Below the pieces are notes generated by a model. The model saw only the letters and a list, made by a program, of their open reading frames with translations. It made no database searches and was not told where the DNA came from. Positions 33,901 to 46,283 of a stretch of DNA of 64,000 nucleotides are shown piece by piece. The DNA comes from Rhypophila decipiens (Eukaryota > Ascomycota > Sordariomycetes > Sordariales > Naviculisporaceae), in NCBI GenBank assembly GCA_033297075.1, contig MU858097.1:62001-126000 (forward strand), written 5' to 3'. Numbering within the stretch: the first letter of the stretch is position 1; each line of letters starts with the position of its first letter. The position numbers were made by a program, and so were the translations under genes.

Positions 33901-36900
33901 GGCAGATCTTTGCGGGGTGTCAAGAACGTTTGGCCGGTCTGGCCATGCCGCGCCATGCTATTCAGTGGCAACCTGACAACTTTTTCTCTTTCCAGCTATA
34001 CTAATCTTCTTCTCATCCGTTGATTGACGTATAATCATGTCCATCAGGGTCTGGATGATGGGCTGAATGGTCATCAGGGTCGACGATGGAAAATCTTATT
34101 CCATCTAGATCTTGAAGATTTTTGCGTTCCTTGGATTCTTATTGGCCTGTTTGTCCAACACACCTTGACATTCCCCTCATCCTTTTCTGGCAATTTGTTG
34201 ATCACTGGACTCCTTTTGAGGGGCCAGAAGTCTCTTCAATTGACATGCACGAGACAACGGTTTTATTTCCCTATCCCTAGCCCGCAGTTACCCGACGTGC
34301 GGACTACCTATGGGGAAACATTGAAACATCCTATGGGCAAGCGCCTTGATTGGTAACAGGTCCATCTCAAATCTTGACTTCTTTTCGACCTCACGGTCCA
34401 TGTTTCATGTTTGAGCTCTCCAAGTGGGAGGGAGAACGGTTCCCCGGAAGAGCAGTGCCACAACAGCCCCGAGCCCATCGTACACCGTCGCTCTCGCATA
34501 ACAATACCGGCAGAGGTCCGCACAACATGCCCTTGGCGTTCATGATGGTGGTACATTTCAAGACCAATTGGTCGGAGAGTCAAATCCCCAGATTGTGTGG
34601 TGCCGATCGTGGCACTAAATGAAACACTGGGCGTGTCCAGGAAGGAGGCATTCTGTCTGGACGACTGAGTCCCACGATAATTACTGGCCGCTGTATTATA
34701 CCTCAGCATGCCAAGTGGCAGTCAAGTTTCTGGTAGAGCGGCAGTATAACTCTCGCTATTGTAGTGGAAATTGTTGGACTATCCTGACCGGGACGCTATC
34801 AGGGTACGGTAACCCGAGGGAAGACCAGGCTGCACTGGAGATCAGATACGGCTGACCCTACACACCGTTGTCTTGTCAGGAGGTCAATGGAAAGATTAAG
34901 TTTGACTGTGTCTTGTCCAACCTTGTCTCGGTGTTTGGATGTTTGGGACATATGGTTGGTGTCGTACGGCAAGGCACATGATTTCCATGGTCTTTCTTTC
35001 CATGAGACCTCGTTTCCGTCTCTTTTTTTTCGTCTCATGTTGCTATTGTTGATATGGGAACAGTAAACGGCTATTTGTTCCCCTGATGGACCAGTCGAGG
35101 CCAGGGGAGTTGATACCTGCCTGGGTTCGGTATGACCGAAGCGGCGTCTTGGTTTCTTCTACCTGTACATTGCCTGACCTCTCCATTACCTTTCGACGAT
35201 CGTATACGCTCCAATAAGATTTTGGTTGCTCAAGGACACCTTTGTTCCATTGTTCTCGTGGTATGCAGTTCACGTTCTCGATGTTTTGCCGTGTGATTCC
35301 CATGTGAACCCAGGCGTCCACGGCGTCCTACCAGGACGGGAATTTGCCGAAAAGGCAAATAGGGGTCGAACAAAGAGCCCCCAGGTCTGGGCAGGGGCTG
35401 GGATGGGGATTCGGAGCCACGCACGGCACGGCTAGTCCACGTGGATAGTCCGCGCCTGCCGCCCTACAATCTCTACACACGTCCAGGACGGTATCTTCCG
35501 TACGGATCATCGTCGAGGAGAGACTTGCGGAGACGGAGAAAGCCGCGGGTCAACGTCCGCGACTCACAAAAGATGTATTTCTTTGTTCTTGAGAGCTCGG
35601 CAAGGTCTATTGTTCAACTCACATCTGGCTTCCTACAATTGTGTTGGTGAGTGAGTCACACCCATAACTCTCTGCCATACCATCGTTGCTTTCCAGTTTC
35701 TCGTTCCTGTCGATCTCGAATCCATCACATGCTCCTAGTTCGGGGACAATACTCTTTTTCTTTTTATATCTTATTTTTGCTAACATCCACGCCTTATATG
35801 CCCGCCCCCTTAATGAACGTAGACTGACCACCAATTGGTCAGCACTGGATATGCAGATACTCAACGTCATCCTTGGACCATGCGCAAAGAATTCGCAGCG
35901 GTTGGCACTTGGCAGTCCTATCTCTGATGTTGGGTTGGAATAATGTCTTCTCTCCCTGGTTCCTTATGGCACATGACTGCCTTAGGTTGACGGTGCTTTC
36001 TTGCTCCATTTCCATCATGGTGTTTCTGCCGGAGTACCGGTACATATTTAGAAAAGTAATCTCACTTTATCCTCTCTTCTCAGCGCTGTTTATTTGAGCG
36101 CGCGTTGGACATGAAACGTGCGGAAGGAAAGAAGGTTATCGACATGCGGAGGTGACATCCGCACGGGTAGACGGACGCCGACATGTACGGGGACGAACAG
36201 ATACCTACCTCGTCTACATTACTTACCAGCCCTCACTCGGACCAGTACGGGAGCCAACGACGGGTACCTGCATCAGCCCGGCCTGAGAGCAAATTAGAAC
36301 GGGTTTTATTGTTGCTCTGCACAATGCGGAAGAAGAATCGAAGGAATGGAAGGAATGGAAACTCTCGGATGGGAGGTACCAACCTCGTTCTGATGAAACT
36401 TTCCAGACCCTGACATGACCGTTTTTACAACGTTTTGTGTAATTTTTATCTATTGGTACAGAAAGGTTTCTGCGCATCTACCATAACTGCTCACCTGAAT
36501 TGAGCTAGACGGATGTGAGAGACATGGCGTCTTTTGACTTTTGTTGTCGAGTGAGTGGTTATCTCGGCGACCTTCATGTTCCTGTCCCATCCATCCGCCA
36601 ACTGAGTCGACGGGACAGAACTCAAGGCCTATAATACGGATAGTCTCGATTTTTCTCCTGCCAGGCACATAGGGGCGCATCTCATTTCAACATGACTACA
36701 ATAGTGAATCCAGTCTCAGTTTTGCCATGTTAAATGTGACCGTCACTCAATGGCTGTGTCTCGGGTTTCGGGAGCTGGGTTCCAAAAACATCTTGATCTG
36801 TCTCTCCATGACCTAGAACCTGTCTTGATGTTTTATTGAACAACTCGAGGCTCTCGAGAAATGCCCAAGTTTGAAACTATCCGGAGAGCTGTGACAAGCT

Positions 36901-39900
36901 GCGATTTACTGTTTTTCTTCTGACGTGCAGCCCCTGGATAGAGAAACGGAGGGGTTGATGACGGGAGAGTTAGTCTTGGAATTCTTTCCCCGTTGCCACG
37001 TGCTATGATACCCGGGTTAGCAATGTAAACAGGTAATATCGAGCGAGCCTGAAATTTCATTATTTGGATCGAAATCTCATGATGGTGATGCAATCTAAAC
37101 TGTCCAAATCTGTTCTTATAGAAATGCAGATATCCAGCAAACGAGCGCCGAAAACGGACAAGGACAGCGCGCAAGGGCAGCAGGGCTGAATGGATCTTGA
37201 TAAGGAGAGGGCAGGGGCATTATCCGATCACCGATCCGATGGTGCCGTGGTGCCTGGCCTGTGAAGTGATGCTGGCTGTAATGTAACCCTAAGATGGTAC
37301 TGTACCATACCTGAGATACATATGGTACCGTACATACACTGTGTATCATGGGCAGGGGCAGCCGGCCTCTGCAGATAGAGTACAGGTGATAATGCATCAT
37401 TGAGGATATTTTGATGAAGTTTGATGAAATGATGCTGATCAACTCAAGAATGGGCGCTTCTTGTTGTGCAAGTCGCAAGGACTCGAAGAACGTCATAAAC
37501 TTGGTCCATCGTGGAATCATCTCCGTCAACGTGATATTGAAGACAGTTGACAGCCACAGCCTAGCCATAGCCTCCGCCTCAGCCAACGTGTCAGCCGGGC
37601 AGGCCTCTTCATTAAGCAAGCCACCCCCAAGGTCTTGTCTAGTGGGAGCGGGATTGACAGAAGCCACACAATTTGTGGACATCGCATGGCAGTCCAACCA
37701 CCAAACCGTACACAGAGAGAAGAAGCAGTTGATACCCGGATCGAGAAAAAGGAGGGCAGACAATAAAGAACGAGAAAGAAGATAAGCTCAACCTAGGTAG
37801 TTGGCTCACCACGAAAGCCGCCTGGTCTGGTTCTAATGAATAGGCGAGATGTAACATGAGATAAGGGGCCTGCCTACTGCTACGACAGCCTGGAAAGATA
37901 GAGTAACTGCCGCGGCTGGCGTCTGACAGCGAGAGCTGGGTGTGACGCTGCCATGCTGTCCAGCATCAGTCCACGAACTGGTGTGTAGCAATGACAAGGC
38001 CCCCTCCGAGCGCAATGACCGGATTGAGTTCGTCCGGTATGTGGTGGTTCTTGATCGACCTTCAGATCGCTCTTTTTATTCACTTGATAGAGACTTTGGA
38101 TGAGAGAATAGATGAACCAAAATCTAGAAATACGGCATGACATGAGGAATTGTTCCGCGGTTGGATGAAATGGACTTTCAAGGGTACATATCAAAATACC
38201 ATACAGTCATCAGGCTTTACCATATCGGGCGGCATTCCGACAAGGTGATTCGTCGAGACTCGAGATGATCGGGGATTGCATCCTCGGCCTGAGCCACAGG
38301 CAAGATGGAGAGATAAGCGACCCCGGTCAGGCCTGCCAAATCTGATGGCGCCGCTGGAGCCGGCTGATTACATCACCCAAAGCGGAGCGCCACTGGACGT
38401 TTTGATAATGTTCGGACGAGAGAAAAGTCTGAGACTGGACGCCGCCAGTGGGGGTTCACAAGTCCAGGCACAAGTTGAACCCTGGACGATAAGATGGGCA
38501 ATTGGACATGTCTTATCACCAAGAACCTGGCTATAACTTATTTAGTGCGAATTAAGGATCTTCGGTCAGAAACAATGAGCGAGACAAGAGCCCGGGTCAG
38601 AGCTTATAGCACGTCCCCTCGTCCCGGTCCTTGGTGTCGACTCTTGTTCCCAGGTACTGAAAATCACGAGCTAGGAGTTGAAACCTAAAACCCACTACCA
38701 GTGAGAAATCCGGGGCAATGGTGAATCATCGCCCTTGTTGAATTCTTTAGCACTTGCCTTTTTGCTGGGGCTCTTGGGATCGCGATTGGCGGTAGCGGCA
38801 GTTGCAGGGGTTTGAGCGCCGGACCGCCGGTTCTCTGCCCCTGGACTTTGGCGGGCTGAGGCGCTGTCGCGTGTCAAAAATGACGAGTGAAGCTGGTCGA
38901 TTGGTAAGGCGCACAGACAAACGGTCGGCTTGGATAAATTGGCTCCCGCGGTCGTGAGCCCGACCTGCCGGAGAGGTATTGTCCAGAAAAACAAGAAAGT
39001 CTCTTGTGTCGCGTGTTCGTGCCCCTTTTGTGTTGTTTGTACGCGTTACGGATACCATAGCTCGAGAAACGAGGATACACCCAGTTCCTCAAATGGAGGG
39101 AAGACAATTTAATTCAACATGAGCAAGAGAACCACTGTTGGCATCCACACGTGTGATTACACAAGAGCTGTGGTCTCTGGTTCACGAGTCGACGTCAGCT
39201 GTATGGATCTTGTTGGTCTTGGCTCGGGTCGAGATTCCTTGGAACGGACGGGTCTGTTTTCTTGGTCAATCCTACCTCGCTCCACCGTGTCCTGGCTGTC
39301 CCAGTCATTCACCGAACATTGTCCCAGTACCGAATGTGTAGAGCTAGTGTCGTCAATATCGCCTGCGTGGTTCCGGCGAGATGTCAGACGGCGGGATGGC
39401 AGCCAAAGGGTTCTGGAGTGTTTCCATAACTGTGTGGCAGGCAGACAGGCAGGCAGGCAGCTGTGTGGATGAGGTTGAGCGCCGTTGCGATGCGGTGTCC
39501 GTGTGTCACAGGTCTCGACGATATTCATGCGGGCTGGAGGGTCACAAGCCAATCCGTTGTGAAGTAAGACGTTGAAAGGCCGTTGTGGTCGTCGTGTCCT
39601 AGGGTGTGGAATCTATTCACGGCCCCGATGGACAAGATAACAAAAAATCCGCGCAGGCAAAGGCCTCACAAACAAATGGACAAGCTCATGAGGGAACGGG
39701 CGAACGGGGTGGACCGTTGTCTTCGCCCCCGTTGTCCCGTCTGGCAGCAGGCACACCTCTCTCCTGCCATTTAACGCTCAGCCTGTGGGAACGCGAGAAC
39801 CGGGATATCAGCAATAAGGTTGATTAACGTCCAAATCATGGTTCCAGGCAATTTATTTGCTCCTGTTATCCACACCCGCAACAGAAATCGTCGGTAGTGT

Positions 39901-40803
39901 CGCAGCGTAGCAATCTAAAATAGTCGACAGAGAGCAGTCGTTGGAGATGAGAAAAATAAAAACTGTCCCACATCATTTGCATCGTCAATTGTCCCAATTT
40001 CCCTGTTGACCTGCCCTTCCTTGCTTTTGTTTCTCGGGCCGCCCACTTTTTTTGCTACTCGGCTCGGCCCTGTCATTTTGGTCTGATAGGAAATCTTGGG
40101 ACGAGAGATTTATCCATCAATTTCTTTTGGACGTTGTGCTCCCCTACGGAGTAGTCGAATTTTATATCTCTTGTTCCTGCATTCACAACCCGTCCATTCA
40201 TTCATTCCCGTATACGTCCCTCCACTTGCGCCATCCCTATTATGCAGCCACCCGGATGGTTGCCCGTTACACCTCATCATCACCAGACCCCTTTTTACAG
40301 CCTTGTTACGCGATACCTGTACGGTCACGCCGGTTTCGACCTCGAACCTTTTTAGACAAGACGGATTAACTACTCTCGATATCCAGCCGGGCTCTCTGCT
40401 TGCTGCGCTTTGCGGTCTTTCGGATTCTCAGCTCATCATTACTTTTTTGCTCCTCTTTGACAGCTCAGGATCTTCACCGCTATTGCTTGATTGGACACAG
40501 CTAGCTATCATACGCCGAAACATACGTCGAGCTATCGCGCACTTACACCCATCCGGCGCCCGAGATTTGGAGCGACCAGCGGCAAACTATCGTGTTAGTG
40601 GCAGGACTAAGGCCAGCAACGACCAGCACGAGACATCGATAGACTCTCGATTTCCTGCTACCCCGGATGTCGTCTTGAACCCAAATCCCCCGCATTGTTC
40701 AAGTTGCCGTCCTGAAGCGTCCGGAAACCCGACTCCTTGGACATATATTCTAACTTTGAGCATCGACTTTGGGAGGTTTGGTCCCAGCAGCAGATGACCA
40801 ACT
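30921..40803. other. Gene-free interval of about 9.9 kb between divergent genes
   Basis: No gene, tRNA or rRNA that I can support on either strand. Open frames are at most about 230 codons; many lack an ATG, overlap opposite-strand frames, and show no domain. Base composition looks normal rather than AT-rich, and there are no obvious transposon ends. The flanking genes point away from each other, so both promoters are in this interval. The last ~800 bp before 40804 are pyrimidine-rich in places and probably the leader of the 1579-aa gene. A GGCAGGCAGACAGGCAGG microsatellite is at about 39437-39462. Confidence 0.6.
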
Positions 40804-43800
40804 ATGACTGCACGCTACGAGCCCATCGGGCATGTTGACGCGATGATGAACGACGACTACACTCGAGACGAAAGCATATCACCATCTCCCTCGCCTTTTC
40901 ATGCCGACTCTGCGTCACCCTTGTCCAACACGACCAGCGCGACCATGGCCTCGCCTTCTTCATCGGCATACCTGACCCTTGCAGATCAGACCTTCACGCC
41001 TCTCTCCATGGATGCAAGCGATTACTACTGCTCTGATCAGGACGACGGTCGCAACAACTTTGGCAGCTTGGAATCGAGGGCGATAGAGGTTGGCCGGAAT
41101 CACAAGGTGCTCCGGCCGACAAAGTCGACAAAAGAGTTGAGGGAGAAATTCGAGGCTGGTATTGTAGGAGCGACCGTTGGCGGTGTTAGTGTTGCGAGTG
41201 ACAGCGGCAACTTTCCACTAACAGGCAGTGACGGCCTGGGACCAAAGCAGCAGGCACAGGCCCTGGTCACACCCGATGGTGTGCCAATTGTCAGCGCCAT
41301 GATCCAATCCTTCGAAGCGCTGCAACCCGCTATTACGGGTCCCGTCGGATACGACATCATTTCGACTATAAATAAAAATAAAAATCTAGGGCTAGTGTCG
41401 CCGCCCTCAACACTGTCACGAACACCGTCGCCGTCGCTGCCCTCGCCTTCCTCAGTCGCACACGAAGGGCCACAAACATTTTCACGGGTGCTGAACACGA
41501 CCTCTCCTTCCCGAGATATCGTGGTGACGGCCAATTACACAGTCCGCCCTGACAACACGGCTCCACAGCGGCCAGGTGATCCTGAGCAGCCTGAGGCGAA
41601 CCCCTGTACAGGCCAAGACGACAGCAAACAGGAAAAGTCGGCATTGCAGCCCGTCAGCCAAGAGCATTCCACGCCGCAAAACACGACTCAAGATTCCCAT
41701 TCACACCGCGACGCTTTGAATACGGTTGCAGTCGATGCAAAGACACATACGCTTCCAGCATTGTCAATTCCTGGTCCTCCTCCTTCTTCTGCCGTCACCG
41801 ATTTTGCCGTCTCTTCCGTCTCTGCCGGCACGACCATAGTCCGACCCACTGCCGAGAGACCATCCACCGCGCGCAGTCATCCGGCCAGCAGCGAGCCTGC
41901 CAGTCCGACAAACCCCCTTTTCCGTTCCCCTTCGACCGCCAGTGTAGCCCTCAGCCATCCCACCCCCGACAGTGCCAAGAGATCTCGATCAGGAGCCTTC
42001 CTGGGCAATATCGCTGCCCTCGAGGCCACGGCCGAGCGCCTGTCCACGGCCAGTTCGATCGATCTCGCCATCCGCGAGGAGCTCGACGGGCTCAAGCGGT
42101 CCGACAGCCGACGATCGTCCATACTGCAAGCGAACTGTGCGAGGAGTGTTTCGGGCTCGGATAGTGCATCGGTTCTGGGACAGCCTCAGTCATCAGTGGC
42201 TAGCAGACATAATTCTATACTGGGCACCAACACCGTCGCTCGTCTAGGCGGCTACTCGCCTGGAGGCTTCATCATGAGCCCGCATTCCTCCATAACTGGA
42301 GCACCGCTGCAGCGTCTGCGGTCCAACAGCAAAGCAAGCTCCTTCAACGTGCCGTCGCCCATCGCCGGACGTGTAAGCATTGACAATGGAGGAGGCGAGG
42401 AGAATCTGTTCATGGCTCGTCATGGTCCTGGCAAGGGTTCAGTGCGTAGTGTGGCCTCGCTAGGACTGATTGCCGAGTTGGATCTACCCTCGGGCTTGAC
42501 CAAGGAAGCCTTTGACGAGGCAGACCGGGCTGCTGCCATTGGAGACGAGGCCGAGGACGACGACACCATTCGGGCCAGCGCACATCAGCAGATCGACCCA
42601 GAGTTTGCAGACATCTTGGAAGATGCGAGCTCACCTCAAAGCGAAATGACGGTGCCGGCCTTGGACAATAGTCTCATGGACCTCCCGTCTCCGCGGTTGC
42701 AGATTCACCAGCCCAACGACTACCCGCAATATGGCGAGACTCTTTCCGTGCAGGACTATGACAGGCCCACGACTTCAGGCTCCAACATGACCTTTGAGGC
42801 GCAAAGAGCATTTGGAGATTTCGACGGTGTTCATTGTGATCCAGAGTTTGGCGAATTTCCGCCTCCTCAAGCGCAACAGTTCCAGGAACCAGCCCTGCCC
42901 TCACCGCGGCGTCTGGACCAGCCACCGCCTAGGCCCAAATCTTATTTTGATCCCTCAACAGGACAGCAGATGTTGTATTATCCTGCACCCGTCCCGGCCA
43001 TGCTAAACCTGCCACCCAAGCTTTCCAAGAAGCCCAAGGGCGCCGCGGTCGCTCGAAACATACGCCGGTCTGAGATCCTCAGCGCCATGCCGCAAGCCAC
43101 GCCCCAGCAGCCAGTTCGGGAATCCCGTGTCTGGCTCCCAGATCCAATGCAAGGTTTGAACGACAGCCGGGATAATGAGCCCTTCATGCCGGGCTTATTG
43201 GGCGATAACCTGCGCTCTGCGTCTTTCAGGGCTGACCCAGCGCCACAGCTGCCAGACTCCGGTGTGGCGAATCATCACCTAGGAGAATCATCGCATACGA
43301 GACACGCCTCTGAGACCAGCACAATCCATGCCCCACTCCCATCACCGCAACATCAACAGGTACCGCCAGAGCTGCAGCCACAACCAACACAGCAACAGCG
43401 GGAGATCCGACGCCCGCAGAAACTCTCGGGCGCCGACAGACGCCAGACCCGCGCAACCATGCTCGGCGACCTTCCTCCCCAGCTGCGTGCAAGTGCCTTT
43501 TTCGACTTGCCTCCCGTATTGCCCAAGGTGGAGGTCAAGGGAGGCTCCGCTATGGACACGCTCGACAGCATATTAGATGCCTCGGCCCATGCACCCGTCA
43601 GTGCATTTACCGACCACGCCTTTGCTGGGAAACTAGGTTCAGAGGTTTACGGTGCGGAAAAGAAGAAGAAAAAGAAGAAGGCTAAAGCGGCAGCTGCCGA
43701 CGGCCAAGACTCGGCCGAGAATAGAAAGACAATCATTCCCAAGACCTCCACCGGTGACCTTGTCGACGAACCAAGGAAGCCAAACAAACTGAGGAAACGC

Positions 43801-45543
43801 GCCAGTCAGCTATCCCTGCTCGGAATGAACCCCGACCACAACGACGATGCCGATGCACGGACGACAGTTGCGCTCGTGAGCGGCGAGGAAGGAGCCAGAC
43901 GCACTTCGAACCTCGGCGATACTTCCTCCAACCATAACGACGACGAGCCCTTCTCTCCCAACCAGCTCGCACCTGATTCCGACGAGGAGACCTCCGAGGA
44001 AGAGGAGACGAGCAGTGAAGAAGAGGATGTCTACCAAGGCCCGCCAACGACGCTCCTTGCCGAGCTCCAGCTCCGAAAGCAGCAAAATGCCATGCGCACA
44101 AAGCCCAAGTTCACGACCAACGGTCTGCACACTACCCTTCTCGAACTCGATACCGTCGCCGAGGTGGAGCGCAAAGCGAGAAAGGGCAAGAGGATCAATC
44201 TCGCTTGGGAAAACCCGGGGGCTAATCCGGATCATCTTGATGATTTGGATGATGACGAGGTTCCGCTTGGCATGCTGTATGTCGCCAAGGCAGCGGGGAA
44301 TACACCATCTACCATGGATATTAGTGCTGTCATGAATGAGGTTAACCGTCCACTTGGGTTGATGGAGCGCAGGGAGTTGGAGGATAACGAGCCGCTCAGT
44401 CAGAGGAGGAGTAGATTACAGGGTAGAGATGGTGGACTTGCGCCCATGTCCTTGGCCATGATGCAGAGAAGGATGACTGCGCTTACTTTGGGGCCTGGCG
44501 GGCCTGCTGGTGGAGCGGCAGGGTTGAGGTCTATGAGTAGGCTGAACTTGGGTTCCAACCTGAATCTGCCTTTTCAGGGAGGTAATTCGGTCATGGGTGG
44601 TTCTAGGCCCGGTTCGGCGGCTGGAGATGCCGAGGATGCCGAGTTTGAAGGGGAAACGCTCGCTCAGAGGAAGGCGAGACTTGCTGCCGAGAATCCTTTG
44701 CCGAGGGCTAGGCCTGTTAGTGGCATGTTTTCGTCTGAATTGCTGACTCAGTTTGGTGGTGAGGAAGAGACCAAGGACGAAGCCAAGGACAAGAAGAATA
44801 CCGACCAAGTCCCTGAGGAGGAAGAGACGCTGGGCCAGAGAAGGAAGAGGTTGCAGGCTGAGCGGGAGGCAAGGGAGAGGGAAATGAATGCCGGTGGTGG
44901 TGGTATGCTCGGTGTTGGCTCGATGAATCCGAATCGGAACACGATGCTCTCTGTTGCGCCGAGTGCCAGCGGCTTGGAGGTGCCCGTGAACAGGTTGTCG
45001 CATCGGTTGTCCACGAGCGATCTCTTGAATGCGCATTCGTTCGATCCTACACCCCAGGGCATGCTTGATCCGAGGACGCAGGAACGGCTGAGACGAGATA
45101 TCGAGGCGGAACGTGTGGCTCGGGAGAATGAAGCCAAGATGGCGGCGATGAGGGCGCAGATGCCCACCAACTTAGAGACAGTTTCTCATGGCGCAAGGAC
45201 GGGCGGGTACATGGGTGGTCGGTTTAATGATGGCACTGGAGGAATCCCGGGACAACATCAGCAGCAGAGATTGCCTTCAATGGCTGGTGCTGGGTATCCT
45301 CTGCCTGATCAACAATACCCCAGGGCGAATACCATGGCGACTTATTCTGGCATGGGATATCCAGCCCCGGTGGGCAATGTCAATCCGGTGTATGGTGCCG
45401 CTCCGTATGGAAGTGCCATGCAGCTGCCGATGCAAACCCAGGCGCAGTACCCCATCATGGGAGGAGGGATTGTCCCCGGTGGAATGCAGCAGGGTCAGCC
45501 GGTTGATATGGTTGAGCGGTGGAGACAGAGCATCATGCCTTGA
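40804..45543 (+). CDS. Large low-complexity protein (1579 aa) of unknown function
   Basis: Single exon from the ATG at 40804. The first ~1000 residues are mostly Ser/Pro/Thr/Gln-rich and predicted to be disordered. More ordered-looking islands include LREKFEAGIVGATVGGV, RLSTASSIDLAIREELDGLKRSDSRRSS and RRQTRATMLGDLPPQLRASAFFDLPPVLPKVEVKGGSAMDTLDSIL. A Lys-rich stretch (near residue 955, KKKKKKKAKAAAAD) could be a nuclear or membrane-binding signal. An acidic Glu/Ser tract (SDEETSEEEETSSEEED) follows, then TTLLAELQLRKQQ and LHTTLLELDTVAEVERKARK. In the last third one short motif of the form ExLxQRRxRLxxE recurs three times. The C-terminus is Gly/Met/Pro-rich. No signal peptide, membrane helix or catalytic motif is visible. 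I do not recognise the family. Confidence 0.85.
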   Translation: MTARYEPIGHVDAMMNDDYTRDESISPSPSPFHADSASPLSNTTSATMASPSSSAYLTLADQTFTPLSMDASDYYCSDQDDGRNNFGSLESRAIEVGRNHKVLRPTKSTKELREKFEAGIVGATVGGVSVASDSGNFPLTGSDGLGPKQQAQALVTPDGVPIVSAMIQSFEALQPAITGPVGYDIISTINKNKNLGLVSPPSTLSRTPSPSLPSPSSVAHEGPQTFSRVLNTTSPSRDIVVTANYTVRPDNTAPQRPGDPEQPEANPCTGQDDSKQEKSALQPVSQEHSTPQNTTQDSHSHRDALNTVAVDAKTHTLPALSIPGPPPSSAVTDFAVSSVSAGTTIVRPTAERPSTARSHPASSEPASPTNPLFRSPSTASVALSHPTPDSAKRSRSGAFLGNIAALEATAERLSTASSIDLAIREELDGLKRSDSRRSSILQANCARSVSGSDSASVLGQPQSSVASRHNSILGTNTVARLGGYSPGGFIMSPHSSITGAPLQRLRSNSKASSFNVPSPIAGRVSIDNGGGEENLFMARHGPGKGSVRSVASLGLIAELDLPSGLTKEAFDEADRAAAIGDEAEDDDTIRASAHQQIDPEFADILEDASSPQSEMTVPALDNSLMDLPSPRLQIHQPNDYPQYGETLSVQDYDRPTTSGSNMTFEAQRAFGDFDGVHCDPEFGEFPPPQAQQFQEPALPSPRRLDQPPPRPKSYFDPSTGQQMLYYPAPVPAMLNLPPKLSKKPKGAAVARNIRRSEILSAMPQATPQQPVRESRVWLPDPMQGLNDSRDNEPFMPGLLGDNLRSASFRADPAPQLPDSGVANHHLGESSHTRHASETSTIHAPLPSPQHQQVPPELQPQPTQQQREIRRPQKLSGADRRQTRATMLGDLPPQLRASAFFDLPPVLPKVEVKGGSAMDTLDSILDASAHAPVSAFTDHAFAGKLGSEVYGAEKKKKKKKAKAAAADGQDSAENRKTIIPKTSTGDLVDEPRKPNKLRKRASQLSLLGMNPDHNDDADARTTVALVSGEEGARRTSNLGDTSSNHNDDEPFSPNQLAPDSDEETSEEEETSSEEEDVYQGPPTTLLAELQLRKQQNAMRTKPKFTTNGLHTTLLELDTVAEVERKARKGKRINLAWENPGANPDHLDDLDDDEVPLGMLYVAKAAGNTPSTMDISAVMNEVNRPLGLMERRELEDNEPLSQRRSRLQGRDGGLAPMSLAMMQRRMTALTLGPGGPAGGAAGLRSMSRLNLGSNLNLPFQGGNSVMGGSRPGSAAGDAEDAEFEGETLAQRKARLAAENPLPRARPVSGMFSSELLTQFGGEEETKDEAKDKKNTDQVPEEEETLGQRRKRLQAEREAREREMNAGGGGMLGVGSMNPNRNTMLSVAPSASGLEVPVNRLSHRLSTSDLLNAHSFDPTPQGMLDPRTQERLRRDIEAERVARENEAKMAAMRAQMPTNLETVSHGARTGGYMGGRFNDGTGGIPGQHQQQRLPSMAGAGYPLPDQQYPRANTMATYSGMGYPAPVGNVNPVYGAAPYGSAMQLPMQTQAQYPIMGGGIVPGGMQQGQPVDMVERWRQSIMP

Positions 45544-46164
45544 TTTAGACATTATTTTTGCATTTCTTGGTCATTTTCGGAGACTGGTATAGATACATAA
45601 AGGTTACGAGGTTCAGAGGTTCAGAAGTTCAGAAGTTTTTGGCATTCCATGTTGTATATTTTGTTTTATATATGCATACTCATTCACAGCGTTGGTGTTT
45701 CTTGCCTTGGTTTGTTAGTTAGGACGTAGCTCATCCAGTTTCGTTTCACTCAGCTTCCAAGCACTTGGGCGGCCTCTTTGACGTTGGAAGTCTGCCTCAC
45801 TGGAGGAATAGATAGAGCTATAAAGCAAGATAGCGACACACACAGCTAGACAGCAAGCGGAAGATGCATAACTCGTTGCTTTCTTTATACCAGCTTTGTA
45901 GCATGTATGTATATAAACAGATGTGTCATTTCACTTCTCTTGCCCTGACGAAAAATATTTCATGGTCTAAAAAGAAACATGTGAGATTGTCATTAGAAGT
46001 TGTCCCTTGGTAAGTCCAGGTAATGGCAGCAGCAGGTATTCATAGGTCGATGAGGACAACTCATGCTCTTTTGTCATTTGCCGAGGGCCATGGATGTATC
46101 TAGATGAACTGGGTCTGTTGGGTGGGAGATAAAAAAAAAAATCCAGAGGAAGCAAAAGGACAAA
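45544..46164. other. 3' region of the 1579-aa gene
   Basis: AT-rich 3' flank, with no gene supported. On the minus strand it contains the Pol III terminator of the 5S gene. Confidence 0.5.
46131..46141 (-). terminator. Oligo-T tract downstream of the 5S rRNA gene
   Basis: Eleven As on the plus strand are eleven Ts on the minus strand, starting 24 bp after the 5S 3' end. A TTTT also follows the 5S directly (46165-46162). Either can serve as the RNA polymerase III terminator. Confidence 0.6.
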
Positions 46165-46283
46165 ACATACAACACCAGGGATTCCCCAGTGGTCACCCAC
46201 CTGAGTACTAATCTGGCAGTCGCTGGCTTATCTATGGGAGAGCAGACGGGATCCCGAGTTTTCCAGCGCTTATGGTCGTATGT
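46165..46283 (-). rRNA. 5S ribosomal RNA
   Basis: On the minus strand the 119-bp sequence starts ACATACGACCATA and ends TGGTGTTGTATGT, so the two ends pair as helix I. Internally it has GGAAAACTCGGGATCCCGTC, AAGCCAGCGACTGCCAGATTAG and CAGGTGGGTGACCA, which match the fungal 5S layout including the loop B/C and internal control region. Single dispersed 5S genes are usual in filamentous ascomycetes. The sequence differs at several positions from the Neurospora-type sequence I know, mostly in paired regions, so it may be a variant class rather than a pseudogene. Confidence 0.88.

Noticed and set aside
40096..40797. 233-codon frame ending 6 bp before the 1579-aa gene, as a possible upstream ORF
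   Set aside because: The frame contains no ATG; the apparent start is TTG.
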